From a bacterium (GTDB lineage: Bacteria > Patescibacteriota > Saccharimonadia > UBA4664), in assembly GCA_027449805.1 (NCBI GenBank), contig DAIDKY010000036.1:1-7717 (forward strand): DNA of 7,717 nt. The letters are read 5' to 3'. Shown here in pieces: positions 5,918-7,717 of the stretch. Positions within the stretch are counted from its first letter, which is position 1. Every line of letters starts with the position of its first letter. Position numbers and translations under genes: made by a program. The notes under the pieces were generated by a model, which saw only the letters and a program-made list of their open reading frames with translations, was not told the DNA's origin and searched no databases.

Positions 5918-7246
5918 TTAACGCAGTTTACTACAGTCATTTGGAGCGGGCTTGCCCTGCCTCAGGTTATCCATCCAGGCGAGCGTGTCGGCGATGCTAA
6001 GAGCCATCGTATTGTAATGCGTGGCAGTCGGATATTCATGCAAGTGAACAATCGTATTAGACGACAGTTTGCAGATTGTGGCCACGGCATTCATCTGCTG
6101 CTGGGGCAATATGACGATGTCTTTTGCACCGCCATTAAGGAGTATCGGCGTGGTTGTAGCGACGCTGTCAGCGCTGTTTTGAACCATGCGTGCTTCTAAA
6201 GCGGGATAACTAGTTGCCAGGCTATGGGTCTGGAGCGCGGAGATAAAGGCCGGCGTGTAAACATTGGCCGGGTTTGTCCCCCAAAACTCAAGGTCTGTAT
6301 TTATACAATGAGATAATACGTCGCTTCGCAGATTCGGTATCCACTTGGGTAGAAGGATAGTACTAAGCGGATATTGTTCGTGATAATAGTCGGAATAACT
6401 GGTTAAAACATAGGGCCCAAACCAGCTCAGATTTGAACCGTGAGTCACGTCTTCCAAGGTTTCATCAACATTTACGACCGCGCCGAAGCCGATAATACCG
6501 CTAATCGATAACTCGGGGGCATAGCTCTTTGCGATCTGATTAGCCCAGAGTACTGAATGCCCGCCCTGCGAGTAACCGGCTAAGAATATTGTATTCGTAT
6601 CGAGGGCGCCGGGTTTTGAATCATAATTGATCAATGCACGTACACTATCCAAAACAGCGCGGCCCTCGAGCGGCCCGACCATGTAGTGGTGCATTGTACG
6701 AGTCGGGTCGAGAAAACCTTCGTAATCGGTAATAACCGTTGCGTAACCCTGGCCGGCATACGTTACCATGTGACTCTCGTAATTGGCCCAGCTTGCCTTA
6801 GCGGGAACCTCGAGGCTTGGGGCGCAACTATTGCCCATACCGGTCGTACCGGGGCCGAACCCGAATATTGGAGAATTAGCTAACCCGATCGGCAGATAGA
6901 TACGAGCGTGAATCGTTAGCGGGGAGCCGTCTAGATCATACGATCGGTAGGTAATAACTGTCTTTGATACGGCATATTTTGCCTTAGGCGTATAAGGACC
7001 ATAATCAGCATGCGACATAGCCTGTACCTGAGCAACAGTAAATATTACCGGCGTCGTCTGAGACAGTACGGTTCCGGCACTTTTACGACCAGAGATGTTA
7101 CGAGGCGGGTTATGGACTACTATTGCCGTCGGCGTGAAACTATAATAGCGCATTAAGGCGTCACCGATGCCGATAGTTGCAACTAGCAAAACGAGTAAAA
7201 TTGCTAACTTTTTACGCGAAGTAACACGCCGTTTTCGTTTGGCCAT
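5918..7246 (-). CDS. Exported or membrane-anchored secretory-type lipase (LIP family, CalA-like alpha/beta hydrolase)
   Basis: Predicted ester or triacylglycerol hydrolase acting outside the cytoplasm. Of the 442 residues, the first 13 hold eight Lys/Arg, followed by a hydrophobic stretch (about 14-28), a signal peptide or anchor without a lipobox. The nucleophile elbow GYSQGG has Ser226; Asp376 (GGAKDIV) and His410 (YPTATHY) complete the triad. From memory, Candida antarctica lipase A has Ser184, Asp334 and His366, nearly the same spacing (150 and 32, here 150 and 34). Shared short patterns include CAPS, SYAPEL, GYxxVxxDxEGF and RALxNY. Four cysteines (141, 314, 392, 438) fit CalA's two disulfides in order and spacing. 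The ATG at 7246 is preferred over an in-frame TTG at 7258, because a GAGG (7262-7265 region) is 13 bases from the ATG but only one base from the TTG. It starts one base after the GNAT stop. The exact substrate is unknown. Confidence 0.9.
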   Translation of the reverse strand: MAKRKRRVTSRKKLAILLVLLVATIGIGDALMRYYSFTPTAIVVHNPPRNISGRKSAGTVLSQTTPVIFTVAQVQAMSHADYGPYTPKAKYAVSKTVITYRSYDLDGSPLTIHARIYLPIGLANSPIFGFGPGTTGMGNSCAPSLEVPAKASWANYESHMVTYAGQGYATVITDYEGFLDPTRTMHHYMVGPLEGRAVLDSVRALINYDSKPGALDTNTIFLAGYSQGGHSVLWANQIAKSYAPELSISGIIGFGAVVNVDETLEDVTHGSNLSWFGPYVLTSYSDYYHEQYPLSTILLPKWIPNLRSDVLSHCINTDLEFWGTNPANVYTPAFISALQTHSLATSYPALEARMVQNSADSVATTTPILLNGGAKDIVILPQQQMNAVATICKLSSNTIVHLHEYPTATHYNTMALSIADTLAWMDNLRQGKPAPNDCSKLR

Positions 7247-7247
7247 A

Positions 7248-7709
7248 CTAAAAATCAAACCTCATTAAATCCTGTTCCAGACCGTCGCTTTGTACGCGGC
7301 GGATAGAACGAAAGCCTTGTCGTGCGTAGTATCTCGTATAAGCGTAGGTTACTAAGGTCACGTTTTTGGCTCCTCGCTCTATTAAAGCTTGCATTGCACG
7401 AGACAGCAAGCGCAGCCCGGCGTTAGCCCCACGTAACCCTGGGCTTATATACAGCCAATCGATGTTGCTCGACTCTTTAGGCGCCATGCCGGCAATGACA
7501 TAGCCAACGATTTTATTCTCATACCAAGCTAAAAAAATGACTCGGTCGGATTTTAGGTAGGCACCTGCCAGACGCCGCCGCGAGTTCTGACGTTTAATAT
7601 GACTACGGTGCTTGGGATCAATATATGCAAAATCCGTCTCCAGGGCGGCTATAAACAGACGATGGAGAGCAGGTACATCCCTTAGGCGAAGCGGTTTAAT
7701 CGTAACCAT
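7248..7709 (-). CDS. GNAT-family N-acetyltransferase
   Basis: Predicted acetyl-CoA-dependent transferase of 153 residues, cytoplasmic, substrate unknown. The N-terminal part (IKPLRLRDVPALHRLFIAAL) has the usual first strand and helix of GNAT proteins; IFLAWYENKIVGYVIAGM gives strands 2-3. DWLYISPGLRGANAGLRLLSRAMQ is motif A, the acetyl-CoA pyrophosphate loop, with R-G-A-N-A-G in place of the more common R-G-x-G-x-G. The end, TYAYTRYYARQGFRSI, is the typical final motif (A..FY...GF). The ATG at 7709 gives a normal family start, but the frame stays open to the right edge (only two more codons visible) and no ribosome site is visible, so a slightly earlier start cannot be excluded. It precedes the lipase by one base and is probably in the same transcript. 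No resistance or toxin role can be inferred. Confidence 0.85.
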   Translation of the reverse strand: MVTIKPLRLRDVPALHRLFIAALETDFAYIDPKHRSHIKRQNSRRRLAGAYLKSDRVIFLAWYENKIVGYVIAGMAPKESSNIDWLYISPGLRGANAGLRLLSRAMQALIERGAKNVTLVTYAYTRYYARQGFRSIRRVQSDGLEQDLMRFDF

Positions 7710-7717
7710 TAGGCAGT

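Noticed and set aside
5914..5925. Rho-independent terminator at the convergent junction
   Set aside because: The palindrome has no adequate loop, only a four-base GC-containing stem if folded, and no T-run follows on either strand.
6017..6883. Short plus-strand open frames (6017-6199, 6686-6883) inside the lipase gene
   Set aside because: Antisense to a well-supported gene, no recognisable product and no convincing ribosome binding sites.
7247..7258. TTG at 7258 as the lipase start
   Set aside because: It would overlap the GNAT gene, adds only four residues, and the only GAGG is one base from it; the ATG at 7246 fits better with the basic signal sequence beginning MAKRKRR.

Overview
The window holds most of one F1Fo ATP synthase operon on the plus strand (bases 1-5891), in the canonical bacterial order a-c-b-delta-alpha-gamma-beta-epsilon (atpB, E, F, H, A, G, D, C). 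After a 26-base convergent gap, two genes lie on the minus strand (7709 down to 5918): a GNAT-type acetyltransferase followed almost immediately by an exported lipase of the secretory-lipase (LIP, Candida antarctica lipase A-like) family. atpB is cut by the left window edge. No RNA gene, mobile element, CRISPR array or repeat family was seen, and coding density is very high, with no gap longer than 26 bases between genes.

Organism: bacterial. TGA is used as a stop (end of atpH), and no in-frame TGA interrupts any gene, so the standard bacterial code applies and the UGA-recoding Gracilibacteria/Absconditabacteria are unlikely. The very compact spacing, the short delta subunit and the general look of the alpha, beta and gamma sequences suggest a member of the Patescibacteria (candidate phyla radiation), most plausibly Saccharibacteria (TM7). 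This is an inference from memory of the families, not a database result; a Chloroflexi-like or other reduced lineage is the main alternative.

ATP synthase region (1-5891): all eight structural genes are present and keep their key residues. These include the essential Arg of subunit a, a carboxylate (Asp54) in subunit c, Walker A Lys183 and Arg375 in alpha, Walker A Lys161 and Glu187 in beta, and a DELSEED-like acidic loop in beta. The enzyme therefore looks functional and proton-type. Genes are separated by 6 to 17 bases or overlap at TAATG (atpF/atpH and atpD/atpC) or ATGA (atpH/atpA), which points to translational coupling. Strong Shine-Dalgarno sites precede atpA and atpD. The main oddity is atpH: the delta subunit is only 128 residues and seems to lack the middle of its N-terminal helical domain while keeping its C-terminal part.

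Minus-strand pair (5918-7709): the GNAT stop and the lipase ATG are one base apart, so the two are probably co-transcribed from a promoter beyond the right edge. The lipase has a basic, hydrophobic N-terminus for export or anchoring, a Ser226-Asp376-His410 triad and four cysteines spaced as in the two disulfides of CalA. In a host-dependent, lipid-scavenging lifestyle such an enzyme could release fatty acids or attack host lipids, but that role is speculative. Overall this is mostly a conserved housekeeping region. I did not find a clearly new biological system; the short delta subunit and the CalA-like lipase are the points most worth a second look.
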